The notes: generated by a model not told the origin, from the letters alone. 64,000 nt of DNA from Ignavibacteria bacterium (GCA_017302895.1 JAFLBV010000001.1:1659001-1723000); one strand, 5' to 3'; shown: positions 7,682 to 17,043, counted from the stretch's first letter. Translations and numbers: made by a program.

Positions 7682-10120
7682 TCAGTTATTGATTGTTTGT
7701 AAAAACCCGTCCTTTAGAACCACCTTCTGCCCGATCAGCTCTAAAAGTTCCGGCCTGTGCGTAATGATGAAGGTGTTGTGGACGCCGCTCATAGCGTGTG
7801 CTTTTTCCAGCATTCGCATGTAGCTGTAAGCATTCTCGATATCCAAGGCACCGTCTTTCTCATCAAGAAAGCTGGTCTCGATCCTGCGGCCTTGTTGTCT
7901 TACCACAAGCGAGATCGCCAGCTGGATTGCCGTCTCCAACCATACCTGTTGCCCGCCTGATTTGTCACTCAAGTTGCATACTCCATCTTCTTCTACCACA
8001 TTGATCAGGAAGGTCTCTTTCAGTTTCTTCTTGTCCTTGGTCCAGCTAGTGGTCTCAAAAACGATCCTGAACTTATTCTCGAATAGCGAAAGCAGTTCGT
8101 TGGCCCGTGACGAGATCTCGATCCCCGAGTTCTCTAATTTCAGTACCGGTATTCCCGTTTTGTCGAATGCCTTCACCAGAAATGCGTACTCATTGATCTC
8201 AGTCTCCACAAGCACCTTCTCGGTCATCTTGGCGTTTATTTTGGCCTGTGTCGCCTTGGCCTGCTCGACCCTTAACTCAAGCTCTTGAAGTTTCGCCTGA
8301 TGAGCTTTCAGTCTCGTGTTCAGAAGCTCGATCTCACCCGTGTGTTTCATGATCTCACCTGCTGTAAGCTCGAGTTTGAACCTGATTGAATTCACCTGCT
8401 GCTCAAGTGTCGGATCGATCTCGTCTTCCATTCTTTCGATCTCCTGCTTGATCTCGGCCGCCATCTCGGCCGCCGATCTTCTCTTCTCGTCTTCAATCGC
8501 CGCGTACCGCTCCCTGATCGTAGCGAGCTCCTTTCTGTAGGCTTCCTCCTCTTTCGCGAGAGCCTCGATCTCCATCTCATGCACCCTGATGTCACTCTCA
8601 GCCTTCTGAGCTTCCTGAAGAAGATTTTCCCAAGGATGTCTCTCAAGATCCGCAAGCTCCGTCTCGATCCTGCTCGCTTCCAGCCTCAGCTCCCTTTCAT
8701 TTTCCCTGATTATCTGAGTGACCTGTTCAAATTGATCGATCTCCTTTTCGAGCTCAGCCTTTCGGGAAGTGTGGCTTCCAAGTGCTCTCCTGTCAGCTTC
8801 CAGAGTGGGGTAAAGTGATTCAAGCTCATTCTTGATGGCCGGTATTGCTTCTTTCATCAGATGCGCGTTCTTCAGGAATTGGCAGTTCGAGCCTGTGATT
8901 TCGTCACACGGTACTTCATCAATCAACCGGTACTCCATCTCCGCTTTTTCAAGGTCCTTCTTGAGCTTACCTTCGCGGAGTTCCGTCTCAAAGATATTCT
9001 TCTCCAGCGTGTTGATCTCCTCAAGGGGGAGAAGTCCAAGCAGCTTCTGTTTGTGTTCCATGCCGTTTCTCATCATCTGCGATTCCCGGTCGATGCTCTC
9101 CCTGATCCCCTTCAGCTTGGCTTCAAGTTCTTTCTTCTTGGCGATGTTCGCGTTGATGGTTTCGAGGTTCATCATCAGCTTTCTCGCCCTGGTGATCTTT
9201 GCCTCGATCACTTCAAGCTCCGTGTCACCGTGACTCCGAGACTTCGTGACTTCTGCGATCTCCTTCTCCATCTCGGTTTTCATTCTCTCGAGTTCTCTCT
9301 CCAGCCCTTTGTCGATCTCATGAAACTTGTCCCATTTTGCGAATATTTCCTTCTCGATCGTCTTGTAATTGGCAAATACGGCCTCTGTCCGGGCTAACTC
9401 AGTCTGCAACTCGTCTTTCCTGTTTTGCGACTTCCTAAGGTCATTCCCGCTCGTCAGAATCGCATCCTCGAGGTACTGAAGTGTCTCCCTTCCCCTGAGC
9501 ACATCTGCCTCATTAACATCGAGTACCGATTCCATAAGTACCCTGATCTCTCCTTCGATCGAACTCAACTGCAACTGCTTCTCCTTCAACTTCTCTTTTG
9601 CCCTTTCGCAGTACACTTCGTAATGATTCAGGTTCAAAAGCTCGAAAAAGAGCGTCTTGATTTCGGCTGGTTTCAGCTGCGCGATACCCTTCGACTTCTG
9701 CCCTGAAAAAACTGAATTGAAGAACAGATCCCTGCTTCCCAGTAGATCCTCTATTGCTTTGTCGTATGTCGTCAGCTTCCCGTCATTCAGCGCTTTGCCC
9801 TGTTCAAAAAGGTAGGCCTCGCTTGCTCCTGTCAGCGCGTCGATCAGGATCTTGCTCTCGTACTGTTTTCCGTTGTACTCGAATTCAAGCACCCTGTACG
9901 AATCCTTCAGGTAAAATTGAGTTGTCAGACTTCCATCTCTCGATACCATACATCTGTATGGGTGCAGGTTCTCAATGATCGTTGTTTTGCCGGTGCCGTT
10001 TCTTCCTGAAATCGCAACCAGACCTGGTGCGAAATCCTTAAAATTTAGAGAGACTTCTTCTTGGCCAAGTCCCTTTCTGATTCCTATCGCTCCTCTGAGC
10101 TTCAAGCTGTGTATCTTCAT
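7682..10120 (-). CDS. Rad50/SbcC-like ATPase (phage gp46 type)
   Basis: 812 residues. Walker A is GRNGTGKTTIIENLHP near residue 40; the ABC signature LSDKSGGQQVWLETAIQLA and Walker B region SFLDEKDGALD are near the C-terminus; a long antiparallel coiled coil lies between. The tip holds PCDEITGSNCQFL (C-x7-C), not the usual CxxC zinc hook. Together with the Mre11-like nuclease two genes upstream it should form an SbcCD/gp46-gp47 complex that resects DNA ends for recombination-dependent replication. The open reading frame on the other strand is a shadow of its coiled coil. Confidence 0.9.
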   Translation of the reverse strand: MKIHSLKLRGAIGIRKGLGQEEVSLNFKDFAPGLVAISGRNGTGKTTIIENLHPYRCMVSRDGSLTTQFYLKDSYRVLEFEYNGKQYESKILIDALTGASEAYLFEQGKALNDGKLTTYDKAIEDLLGSRDLFFNSVFSGQKSKGIAQLKPAEIKTLFFELLNLNHYEVYCERAKEKLKEKQLQLSSIEGEIRVLMESVLDVNEADVLRGRETLQYLEDAILTSGNDLRKSQNRKDELQTELARTEAVFANYKTIEKEIFAKWDKFHEIDKGLERELERMKTEMEKEIAEVTKSRSHGDTELEVIEAKITRARKLMMNLETINANIAKKKELEAKLKGIRESIDRESQMMRNGMEHKQKLLGLLPLEEINTLEKNIFETELREGKLKKDLEKAEMEYRLIDEVPCDEITGSNCQFLKNAHLMKEAIPAIKNELESLYPTLEADRRALGSHTSRKAELEKEIDQFEQVTQIIRENERELRLEASRIETELADLERHPWENLLQEAQKAESDIRVHEMEIEALAKEEEAYRKELATIRERYAAIEDEKRRSAAEMAAEIKQEIERMEDEIDPTLEQQVNSIRFKLELTAGEIMKHTGEIELLNTRLKAHQAKLQELELRVEQAKATQAKINAKMTEKVLVETEINEYAFLVKAFDKTGIPVLKLENSGIEISSRANELLSLFENKFRIVFETTSWTKDKKKLKETFLINVVEEDGVCNLSDKSGGQQVWLETAIQLAISLVVRQQGRRIETSFLDEKDGALDIENAYSYMRMLEKAHAMSGVHNTFIITHRPELLELIGQKVVLKDGFLQTINN

Positions 10121-10132
10121 TGTTGCTTCCTT

Positions 10133-11716
10133 TTAGTTTTGTTGTCTTAAGAGCCAGTTCAAACGCTTCTCCAATTCGGGAAGTGTCTCCAGCTCAATGT
10201 TCTTTCCGCCATTGTCGATCCACATTCTGTGGTATCTTGGGAAATCAGGTCTTTCAAGTCTCATTTCCCGGGCGTCTTTCAATGCGAGGTTTTTTGCTAT
10301 CGAGTTAATCCGTTCCTTTAACCTTCTCTTTTGTTCGTATATGGTTTGTTCCGTCTGTTGTACCACACTCATTTTTGCACCTGACCCGATTTCTACCGAG
10401 GTCTGGTAAACCGTTGCTTGCAATGCTTCTGATGAAAGAGGAATGAATTTTCCTTGTCTGGCAGGTATGTAGTCACTGATTGGATTGCCGAATAGGTCTG
10501 TGTTGGCCGTTCTCTCTGCTTCGGCAAGGCTGTGTTCTCGTTCCTCTTGGATCTCCTTCGCCATCTTGGTAATGTCCGGATCCATGGGGATGTAAATGTA
10601 TGCTTCCTGCTGACGGATTCCCTGAATCATCCTGACAAAGCGACCTACTGCCTGTCTAAAGAATAGCTCAGCTTTCACATTCGTAGCGTAAACTCCGACT
10701 CTCAATCGTGGAATATCCACGCCCTCTGAAATCATTTTTACACAGACAATCCAAGGTTCATAACTGTTTGTGAATCCTTCAATCCTTCTGGATCCGTCAG
10801 TGTCCTCACTGATCACAATTTCTGGGATTGTTCCGGTGACTGCGTGAACCACTTTCTGAATGTCCTTGGCATGTTTCTGATTAATGGCGAAGATTAAACC
10901 ACCGGCATTCGGGTGTTCACCTTTGCGAATCTCCACCAGTTTGGCGTGTGCCTCGCTGATCACTTGCCTTAGCCACCCACCACCAGTCGCAAGCGCCGTT
11001 TTTAACCGTTTCGATACGAGATCCTTTTCTATTCTGTCAGTGAATGAGTGCTCGAATATTTCCATCCCAACTTTGTATTTCATCTTACCGTCATAAGCAG
11101 GGAAGTAAACCGGTCTGCAAACATTGTCCAACATCGCCTGTTCATAACTGTACTCGTAGTCAGCTTTGCTCACTTCATTCTCATAGGTGATAAAAGGGAT
11201 CTTCGCGTCGTCACATCTGAAAGGTGTGCCGCTCATCTCGAGTCTGAATTTTGCATTCTCGAATCCGATTAACACTCCCTGTCCCCAGCTGAGTGAATCA
11301 CCGGCATGATGCACTTCGTCAAAGATTGCCAAGGTGCTTACTCTTTCCGTGTTGTATTTGTGAACCTGCGGATCTTTTCCCAACTGAGCGTATGTGATAA
11401 CCACCCCGTCATAGTCTGGGGCTTCTCGCATCGCATCGTTTTTGAAATAAGGATCGAGATCGATTCCGAAATTCAGAGCTGCATTCTGTGCCCACTGTTT
11501 TTTCAAGTGCTCTGTCGGAACCACGATTACAACCCTGTGAACATAGCCTGTTTCGAGTGATTCGCGGGCAAATGCAAGTGCAAGGTTCGTCTTTCCTCCA
11601 CCAGGTGTAGCCACACAGAGGAAGTCCCTTTTACCGGCATTAATACGGACCTTAACCAGCTCCTTTGCCTTGGCCTGCCAAGTGCGAAGTTGAAAGGAAT
11701 TAGATATGCTTCTCAT
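10133..11716 (-). CDS. Superfamily 2 DEAD/DEAH helicase
   Basis: 527 residues. Motif I ATPGGGKTNLALAFA, motif Ia VVIVVPTEHLKKQW, motif II IFDEVHHAGD, motif III SGTPFR, and motif VI region QAVGRFVRM are all visible. This is the layout of phage UvsW-like or restriction-type SF2 helicases. It sits between the Mre11-like and Rad50-like genes, so it probably remodels recombination intermediates. The start overlaps the nuclease stop as ATGA. Confidence 0.88.
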   Translation of the reverse strand: MRSISNSFQLRTWQAKAKELVKVRINAGKRDFLCVATPGGGKTNLALAFARESLETGYVHRVVIVVPTEHLKKQWAQNAALNFGIDLDPYFKNDAMREAPDYDGVVITYAQLGKDPQVHKYNTERVSTLAIFDEVHHAGDSLSWGQGVLIGFENAKFRLEMSGTPFRCDDAKIPFITYENEVSKADYEYSYEQAMLDNVCRPVYFPAYDGKMKYKVGMEIFEHSFTDRIEKDLVSKRLKTALATGGGWLRQVISEAHAKLVEIRKGEHPNAGGLIFAINQKHAKDIQKVVHAVTGTIPEIVISEDTDGSRRIEGFTNSYEPWIVCVKMISEGVDIPRLRVGVYATNVKAELFFRQAVGRFVRMIQGIRQQEAYIYIPMDPDITKMAKEIQEEREHSLAEAERTANTDLFGNPISDYIPARQGKFIPLSSEALQATVYQTSVEIGSGAKMSVVQQTEQTIYEQKRRLKERINSIAKNLALKDAREMRLERPDFPRYHRMWIDNGGKNIELETLPELEKRLNWLLRQQN

Positions 11717-12900
11717 GCCTCGATCTCCGCTACTTTCGGTTTCAAAGCTCCGTTGACTTTTACATCAACTATTGCCGCATACTCGAGGACTTCATCATAG
11801 AGACTTTTGCAGGTCATAATCTTCTCCGACCTCGACTCTCTCTCCATCGGAATGATTTCCCTTTCAATCCTCGTATCTTTGTTGAGTAAGTCGAACACGA
11901 TCTGGATCTTCTCGGGTGTGATCAGCTTCAAGTCCTCTTCTCTGACTTTGTAGCAAAACCTGAAATCAACATTCTCATCTGACAGCGGGCAATTATCAAT
12001 TATCCAGACGCCGTTTTCGAACTTCCCTTCGACTTTTATCATTGGTTTGGCTCCTTGTATCGGTACTCTCTCGATGTACATATCGTAGCAATCAGGATCG
12101 ATTTCATTAAAATTGATAATATTGAATCCTTTTTGTTCTGTCTCTCCCCAGCTCTTGTTGTAAATTGAGCCTGAATACCTGATGTCTTCTGCGATGTTTT
12201 GGGCGAGGTGAATGTGTCCAAGTGCGTAGTAGTCAGCTTTGGCTTTTCGAAGTGTGGTGGGAGAGACTATTATATCTTGTCCGAGGAGTGACTGACCTGA
12301 TGAAAGTCTCGAACCCATCACATTTCCATGAAATGCGAGCAGATGGGGAAGAGTCGGGAAGCTCGTCTTGAAGGTCCCGATTGCCTCGAAAATGTTTTCA
12401 AACTCCTCAAGAAATTCTGTGTTATTATTATCAATGCTTTGATCGCCGACCAATGCGGCTTTGGTTGGATATGGTACGAGCGAAATCAGATACTCAGGAT
12501 GTTGGAAGTAGGGATTTAGTTCACCGTTTAGCATTGTCACCTGATCTTTACCGACTGCCAACACAGCCGGTCTTTCATACGCGTGAATGTTGGGTTCGAT
12601 CTGGTGAAGAAGTGCAACGCTACCGGGCTCGTCATGGTGATTGTTCCCCTTCGTGATGAAGATATGCTCAACATACTTGCTCATTTTTCTTAAGTAATCG
12701 ATCACAATCGGAACTCCGGAGTTTTCTGTGTAGCTCTGCTTCCTTTCCCAGATATCCCCGGCGTGGATTATCGCCGTTACATCATTCTTGGCAACATAAC
12801 CGGTTATGAACTCAAGGCTTTTGATCAGCTTCTCTTGCTTAACGGGATCGCTGTCAGCGTGCCAGTCCGCAGTATGAAGGAATGTCAAATCGCGTCTCAT
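11713..12900 (-). CDS. Mre11/SbcD-like nuclease (phage gp47 type)
   Basis: 395 residues. Metallophosphoesterase motifs in order: LHTADWHADSD, IIHAGDIWERK, TKGNNHHDEPGS, AFHGNV, ALGHIHLAQN. These are the metal-binding Asp/His/Asn of the Mre11 family. Partner of the Rad50-like ATPase in DNA end processing. Couples by 4 nt overlaps to the genes on both sides. Confidence 0.9.
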   Translation of the reverse strand: MRRDLTFLHTADWHADSDPVKQEKLIKSLEFITGYVAKNDVTAIIHAGDIWERKQSYTENSGVPIVIDYLRKMSKYVEHIFITKGNNHHDEPGSVALLHQIEPNIHAYERPAVLAVGKDQVTMLNGELNPYFQHPEYLISLVPYPTKAALVGDQSIDNNNTEFLEEFENIFEAIGTFKTSFPTLPHLLAFHGNVMGSRLSSGQSLLGQDIIVSPTTLRKAKADYYALGHIHLAQNIAEDIRYSGSIYNKSWGETEQKGFNIINFNEIDPDCYDMYIERVPIQGAKPMIKVEGKFENGVWIIDNCPLSDENVDFRFCYKVREEDLKLITPEKIQIVFDLLNKDTRIEREIIPMERESRSEKIMTCKSLYDEVLEYAAIVDVKVNGALKPKVAEIEA

Positions 12901-14000
12901 AATACCGCCTCCTGTTCTGCTTTGAGTTTAAGCAGTCTTTCAACAAATGATATCTGCTGATTTAATGAGAGTGCCTCAATCGCATCTGGCGTGATGGGAA
13001 CTCCCTTCGGTGAAACATAGCCGGTGCTTTCGACCAGTCCCATGATTCGTTCAGTCCTGTCGTCTGGGGTTAGATCTCTGTACATCTCGGCTACATCCCT
13101 TGGGTCTGCACTGAATAAGGTCTCCGAAACATCTTCGGTGTGAGAAGTCTCAGCCTCTATTTCTTCATACTCTTCATCACTCAGAGAGACATCAACTACC
13201 TTCACTTCTTTTGCCTCGGGTATCGCTTGCTCAATCTGTTTACCCTCATAGATCGGATTACCGAGCCCTAATTTTGCCCTCACATATTCGGACCTTACTA
13301 AAGCTCTCTCGGCTTCGGGAAGCATCTCGAGAAGACCGGCTTTATCTTCCGTTACGCATGCCACTATGATCGGTTTGGATTGAAGTTCATGGATAGTGTA
13401 GCTGGCTTTCAGTTTCGCAACGAGACTCATAATCAGTCTTTGCATTGCGTTTGATTCTGCCAATGCCTCTGCGTGTTTTCTTCTCTGGTTTACAGCCGCC
13501 ATATTCGGTTGCCCGTTCTTCTGGAAACGGTCACAATCTCTGATGAAATCGTATTTCCCTGTTGCAACTGCTTCCTTGATGGTCCCGTCTATGCTCTGGA
13601 TCTTTCCCTTAAGCTGGTGTGAGATAAACAAAACTCTGCCATCCTGATCAACTTTTCTTTCCAGAATTCGACTGTCAATGACATTGCCCCCAGCTGAAAG
13701 AAATATCTCTTTTAGTTTTGTCAGATGAAGAGCGAAGGTACCCGAATCGGTCTTATAAATATCCTGATTTCCGAAAGCTGATTCCATTTTTGTATCTACC
13801 GTGATCACAGTCAGACTCAACTTCTTGCTCCTGTCTGCACTGAAATTTGCCGTTTCAGGAATTAAGCAGATCGTCCGATCCTTAAGCTCCTGATAAATGG
13901 TGTTTAGCTTATTCGCATCGCCAATAAGTTCTTGCGATACTCTCACTAAACTGAGATTGCTACGCCCGTGTTGAACCGGCTGAGTTACAGCGTTACTCAT
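12897..14000 (-). CDS. Phage hypothetical protein, possible recombination accessory factor
   Basis: 367 residues, family not recognised with confidence. A central alpha/beta region (about 45-230) is followed by an acidic linker (SLSDEEYEEIEAETSHTEDV) and a C-terminal helical part. Its place directly before the Mre11/helicase/Rad50 genes is where phages often encode a single-strand annealing protein, with an acidic tail for SSB or partner contact. That is inference from context only. Confidence 0.5.
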   Translation of the reverse strand: MSNAVTQPVQHGRSNLSLVRVSQELIGDANKLNTIYQELKDRTICLIPETANFSADRSKKLSLTVITVDTKMESAFGNQDIYKTDSGTFALHLTKLKEIFLSAGGNVIDSRILERKVDQDGRVLFISHQLKGKIQSIDGTIKEAVATGKYDFIRDCDRFQKNGQPNMAAVNQRRKHAEALAESNAMQRLIMSLVAKLKASYTIHELQSKPIIVACVTEDKAGLLEMLPEAERALVRSEYVRAKLGLGNPIYEGKQIEQAIPEAKEVKVVDVSLSDEEYEEIEAETSHTEDVSETLFSADPRDVAEMYRDLTPDDRTERIMGLVESTGYVSPKGVPITPDAIEALSLNQQISFVERLLKLKAEQEAVL

Positions 14001-14137
14001 TTTGTTGCTCCTTTTGTTAGGTTGTTTATTTCTTCTTTAAGCATTGCTATTTTCGATGTGTAATCATCTCTGTTGCGTGCTATGCTAAAAGCACACGCCA
14101 GCCACCCGAGTATGAAGCCTATCACCAATCCTGTCAT
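13997..14137 (-). CDS. Small single-pass membrane protein, 46 residues
   Basis: Begins MTGLVIGFILGWLACAFSIA, a clear transmembrane segment, then a charged helix ending GATK. The ATG overlaps the previous stop (ATGA at 14134-14137) and its own TGA overlaps the next ATG (13997-14000). Coupling on both sides makes a real gene likely despite its size. The role is unknown; phage small membrane proteins include superinfection and lysis modulators. Confidence 0.6.
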   Translation of the reverse strand: MTGLVIGFILGWLACAFSIARNRDDYTSKIAMLKEEINNLTKGATK

Positions 14138-14346
14138 TGGCTACTCCATTTCAGGTTGTGATTTTCTTCCATCAGCTTCACATTTGCTTGTTTATAATAC
14201 CTGTTCCACTCTTGCAGATTTTTCACTCGCTTTTGAAGCTCTTCATTCTGTTCGATTAATCTCCTGATCAGCTTCATCAGCTCCTCGGGTTCTTCAAACT
14301 TCGGCTTGGCACCTACTATTTCACTCATTAATTCGTCATAAGTCAT
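14134..14346 (-). CDS. Small coiled-coil phage protein, 70 residues
   Basis: Helical throughout with heptad-like spacing (LMKLIRRLIEQNEELQKRVK). No family. It is the upstream member of an ATGA-coupled pair with the 46-residue membrane protein. Confidence 0.5.
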   Translation of the reverse strand: MTYDELMSEIVGAKPKFEEPEELMKLIRRLIEQNEELQKRVKNLQEWNRYYKQANVKLMEENHNLKWSSQ

Positions 14347-14379
14347 TGTTGTATCCTTTCGAGTATAAGCTTGTCTTGC

Positions 14380-14790
14380 TCAATTGTCAGCTTGAATTCG
14401 TTGCCGATTCCAAACCCTGCATCTGCCAGTTTTTGCCCGGACAACCTTATGTATGGTGCTTCCTTCTTTTTTCGGCTTATGTAACTCACTCTTCTTCTCA
14501 TGTTTTCTTCTGTTCCTGTCGACCCGCAATTTTTTTTTCAGAAGCTTCATCTCTTCACGGAATTGTCGAACTGTGGTTATCCACTCGATATCAACCCATT
14601 CGGTTCTGGTTTCGCCCCACTGCATTTTGTATTCAATTTTGGCTGTGTGTTTCTTTACATCCACTTCGAGTAGCCGTGCTATAAAAGCCTCACCGGTGAA
14701 CTCAAATCGCCCGTTAGGACGAATATCAAAGTAGATTACCTCTCGACCTTTTAGGCTTCTTAGGGTCGATACCTGCTTTTGCGTATGCAT
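14380..14790 (-). CDS. Basic phage hypothetical protein, 136 residues
   Basis: Residues 15-75 look beta-rich (EVIYFDIRPNGRFEFTGEAF, then ARLLEVDVKKHTAKIEY); the C-terminal 60 residues are strongly basic (KLLKKKLRVDRNRRKHEKK) and may bind nucleic acid. The first 65 nt overlap the end of the HTH gene in another frame, so the true start may lie a little later. Confidence 0.45.
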   Translation of the reverse strand: MHTQKQVSTLRSLKGREVIYFDIRPNGRFEFTGEAFIARLLEVDVKKHTAKIEYKMQWGETRTEWVDIEWITTVRQFREEMKLLKKKLRVDRNRRKHEKKSELHKPKKEGSTIHKVVRAKTGRCRVWNRQRIQADN

Positions 14791-15133
14791 TTGCTATTAC
14801 CTCTTGCATTGTTTTTTGATGATTGTTGGTTGGTTGGGTCAGGACATATTCGGTTTCCCGTTTTTTCATTTCCTGAAAAGTCCTGATGTCTGCGATGCGG
14901 ATTCTGTACCTGGTGTGTCCGTTGCTCTTGTAGGTTCTCGCTTTAAGCTCTCCACTTTTGATCAATTCCAAAACGGTAGTGTTTCCGACTTTCATCAACT
15001 GTGAAGCTTTGTTTACGCTAACTTCCTGAATACTGTTATCCAAGGACTCTTTGGCGACTGATTGAAGAAGTTTCTTCACCTCCTGAAGCTCTTGCCAAAG
15101 CATCGAAAAGGTTATCACTGCAGGTGTTCTCAT
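14726..15133 (-). CDS. Excisionase/MerR-like helix-turn-helix protein
   Basis: 135 residues. After an N-terminal helix, residues 40-90 read VNKASQLMKVGNTTVLELIK followed by SGELKARTYKSNGHTRYRI, the pattern of the HTH_17/excisionase winged helix (recognition of a helical box, then a wing with YRI). It could be the directionality factor for the integrase or an early regulator. Its ATG overlaps the stop of the CII-like gene. Confidence 0.6.
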   Translation of the reverse strand: MRTPAVITFSMLWQELQEVKKLLQSVAKESLDNSIQEVSVNKASQLMKVGNTTVLELIKSGELKARTYKSNGHTRYRIRIADIRTFQEMKKRETEYVLTQPTNNHQKTMQEVIANAYAKAGIDPKKPKRSRGNLL

Positions 15134-15507
15134 CCCTTCAATCTCACTTTCAAATAGGATAGCTTTTCAAGCATTGAGTCAATTGAACCGGTCAGGGTCT
15201 TCCTTTCTCCAATGGTGAGATAACCGTCTTCCAAAGATTTAACACACTCCTCAATCAGCTTTGATGACTCTGTGTTTATGTAAGCCGCAAGACCAGTAAT
15301 AGACATTGTTTCGAGTCCATCGATCTTTACGCCTCTATCCTCAATTGCCTTCCTGATTTTCCAGTAGTCCTCAACATCGATGCGTTTCCCGTGATCGAGT
15401 AGTGCATGAAGTCTTTGTCGGTCCCACCCGATCTCAAGAGCTATTTCAGATTTTTTTAATTCATTCTCTTCAATAGCCTTTTTCAGGCTTAAGATTGCTT
15501 CGTTCAT
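15130..15507 (-). CDS. Phage regulatory protein, CII-like
   Basis: 125 residues. N-terminal HTH: LKKSEIALEIGWDRQRLHAL followed by LDHGKRIDVEDYWKI; the C-terminal half is helical. The layout resembles the phage CII/Cro-like regulatory proteins at the head of early operons. First or second gene of the leftward operon, facing the divergent repressor. Confidence 0.6.
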   Translation of the reverse strand: MNEAILSLKKAIEENELKKSEIALEIGWDRQRLHALLDHGKRIDVEDYWKIRKAIEDRGVKIDGLETMSITGLAAYINTESSKLIEECVKSLEDGYLTIGERKTLTGSIDSMLEKLSYLKVRLKG

Positions 15508-15527
15508 TTTTTACCGCTTGTAATTGC

Positions 15528-15719
15528 TTAGTTTACAACGATAGTATAATTTTGAACTGCTAAAGAGATAATCTCTTTTATGGAAACGCCCTGCTTCGCG
15601 GCGAGTATCCTCGCTTTTTGATGTGTCTCCGGGTCTACCCAGAGTATCTTAAAGGACTTCTCAGGCTTGCTTGTTTGCTGCGTTTTTGTTATTTTTGACA
15701 TTGTCTTTAAGTTCTCCAT
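15528..15719 (-). CDS. Ribbon-helix-helix DNA-binding protein
   Basis: About 63 residues. The segment KSFKILWVDPETHQKARILA followed by AKQGVSIKEIISLAV is a strand-helix-helix as in Arc/MetJ/CopG-type repressors. In-frame starts at 15752, 15719 and 15701 are possible; 15719 is chosen as the most moderate. Divergent from the CI-like repressor and likely part of the lysis/lysogeny switch. Confidence 0.6.
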   Translation of the reverse strand: MENLKTMSKITKTQQTSKPEKSFKILWVDPETHQKARILAAKQGVSIKEIISLAVQNYTIVVN

Positions 15720-15760
15720 AATTTTTAATAACTCTATCGTTAATATAGTCATCTAAAATA

Positions 15761-15791
15761 ACATTGTCAAGTAAAAATGACATTATTGTCA
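15761..15791. promoter_or_regulatory. Probable repressor operators between divergent promoters
   Basis: TGACATTATTGTCA at 15778-15791 is an inverted repeat with TGACA/TGTCA arms. Another half-site, ACATTGTCA, lies at 15761-15769, and TGACATTGTC at 15696-15705. Repeated TGACA/TGTCA sites between the RHH gene and the repressor are what a phage switch operator should look like. Seen directly; binding is inferred. Confidence 0.6.
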
Positions 15792-15805
15792 GAAATATTT
15801 TAAAT

Positions 15806-16471
15806 ATGTCAGAAAATCTTGGAATTCGTATTAAAAACTGTAGAGAAAACATTCGACTAAGTCAAGACGGTTTGGCGAAAATATTCGATGTATCTCGTAC
15901 GACTGTGACTAACTGGGAGAGTGGAGTGAATCTGCCGGATATTAAAAAATTAACAGTCATGGCGGAATTATTTAGAGTCTCTTTGGATTGGCTGGCTCGA
16001 GGTGAAGAGTCAACTTATAAACCACCTCTGAGTAATTTATCTGAACTTGTAGGAAATGTAAAAATTGTAAATGCAAAATTCTTCCCAAAGCTTTACCGGG
16101 TAACAGCTGGGAATTATTCCAATAATGTCTATGATGAAAATATTATTGATATGGTCTATTTTGACTACCCAAAGAACAATTGTTTTGTAGTCGAAGTTGA
16201 AGGGGATAGCATGCAATGTGATGATCCTGATAAGTCTATAAATCCGGGAGATAACTTATTAATCGATCCTTCAGAAACCCCTATGCAAGGCGATCTTATT
16301 ATTATTAAAACATCAGAACAGCGACAGATGGTGAAGCAATATTTTTACAAAAATGATTTGGTGGAACTTCACAGTTACAATCCAAAACATCCAATTATTT
16401 ATATTGAGGCAAACCAGATAGAATACATGTTCAGGGTGGTTTATCATCAGCCAAAAGGGCGAAAAAAATAA
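15806..16471 (+). CDS. LexA/CI-like prophage repressor with S24 peptidase domain
   Basis: 221 residues. HTH_3 domain at residues 1-60 (RLSQDGLAKIFDVSRTTVTN). The C-terminal peptidase S24 domain carries VEGDSMQ with the catalytic Ser and QRQMVKQYFYK with the catalytic Lys, the self-cleaving pair triggered by RecA. I use the ATG at 15806, where the HTH fold begins, rather than the in-frame ATG 42 nt upstream that lies in the operator. Expected to keep the leftward operon silent in the lysogen. Confidence 0.85.
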   Translation: MSENLGIRIKNCRENIRLSQDGLAKIFDVSRTTVTNWESGVNLPDIKKLTVMAELFRVSLDWLARGEESTYKPPLSNLSELVGNVKIVNAKFFPKLYRVTAGNYSNNVYDENIIDMVYFDYPKNNCFVVEVEGDSMQCDDPDKSINPGDNLLIDPSETPMQGDLIIIKTSEQRQMVKQYFYKNDLVELHSYNPKHPIIYIEANQIEYMFRVVYHQPKGRKK

Positions 16472-16486
16472 TATTATTAGGGCGAA

Positions 16487-17029
16487 ATGAAAATTTTGAA
16501 ATTTCTAACAGATCTTATAAATGGTAAATATCCTCAAAAGAAAAAGGTGAAATTTAAGCCTATTCCAAAGAATTCTCCTGTTACCGTTCCTAAACCTGTA
16601 ACAGTCGATATTCCTCATCATCTGCAGGGAGCAAAACCTATCTTGTCTATTGAAGTTGAAATGTCACTGGATCCGGAAGAAGGAAGCATACTCGATAAAC
16701 CTGACTACAAAGAGTTAATCGAAAACAATAAACGCTTAAGAGAGTTACATCGTATCCAGTATGAGCGGAATAAGAACGGAATGGAAGCAGAGAAAAACGG
16801 GGATTTGGAAACAGCTATTCGATACTTTGAAGAAAATGTTGCGGACAATTTTGATGGCAGTTTCCCTTACGATTCTTTAATCAAAATATATCGAGATAGG
16901 AATGACATTAATAACGCCATTAGAGTCGTCAAAAAGGCAATTGATATGTATTCAAATTTACCGCCGGCTCGTCATTTTGATAACGTAAAATTAGCTCGTT
17001 ATCAAGCGATTTATGAAAAGTTGAACTAA
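16487..17029 (+). CDS. TPR-like lysogeny cargo protein
   Basis: 180 residues. A basic, proline-rich N-terminus (KKKVKFKPIPKNSPVTVPKP) leads to a helical C-terminal half with at least two TPR-like helix pairs (GMEAEKNGDLETAIRYFEEN; SLIKIYRDRNDINNAIRVVK). Follows the repressor by 15 nt on the same strand, so it is probably expressed in the lysogen. The function is unknown. Confidence 0.6.
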   Translation: MKILKFLTDLINGKYPQKKKVKFKPIPKNSPVTVPKPVTVDIPHHLQGAKPILSIEVEMSLDPEEGSILDKPDYKELIENNKRLRELHRIQYERNKNGMEAEKNGDLETAIRYFEENVADNFDGSFPYDSLIKIYRDRNDINNAIRVVKKAIDMYSNLPPARHFDNVKLARYQAIYEKLN

Positions 17030-17043
17030 GCAAGGAGGACAAA

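Noticed and set aside
8861-9397. 178-codon open frame opposite the Rad50-like gene
   Set aside because: It is a shadow of the coiled-coil coding strand; no ribosome site, no family, and it is antisense to a clear ATPase gene.
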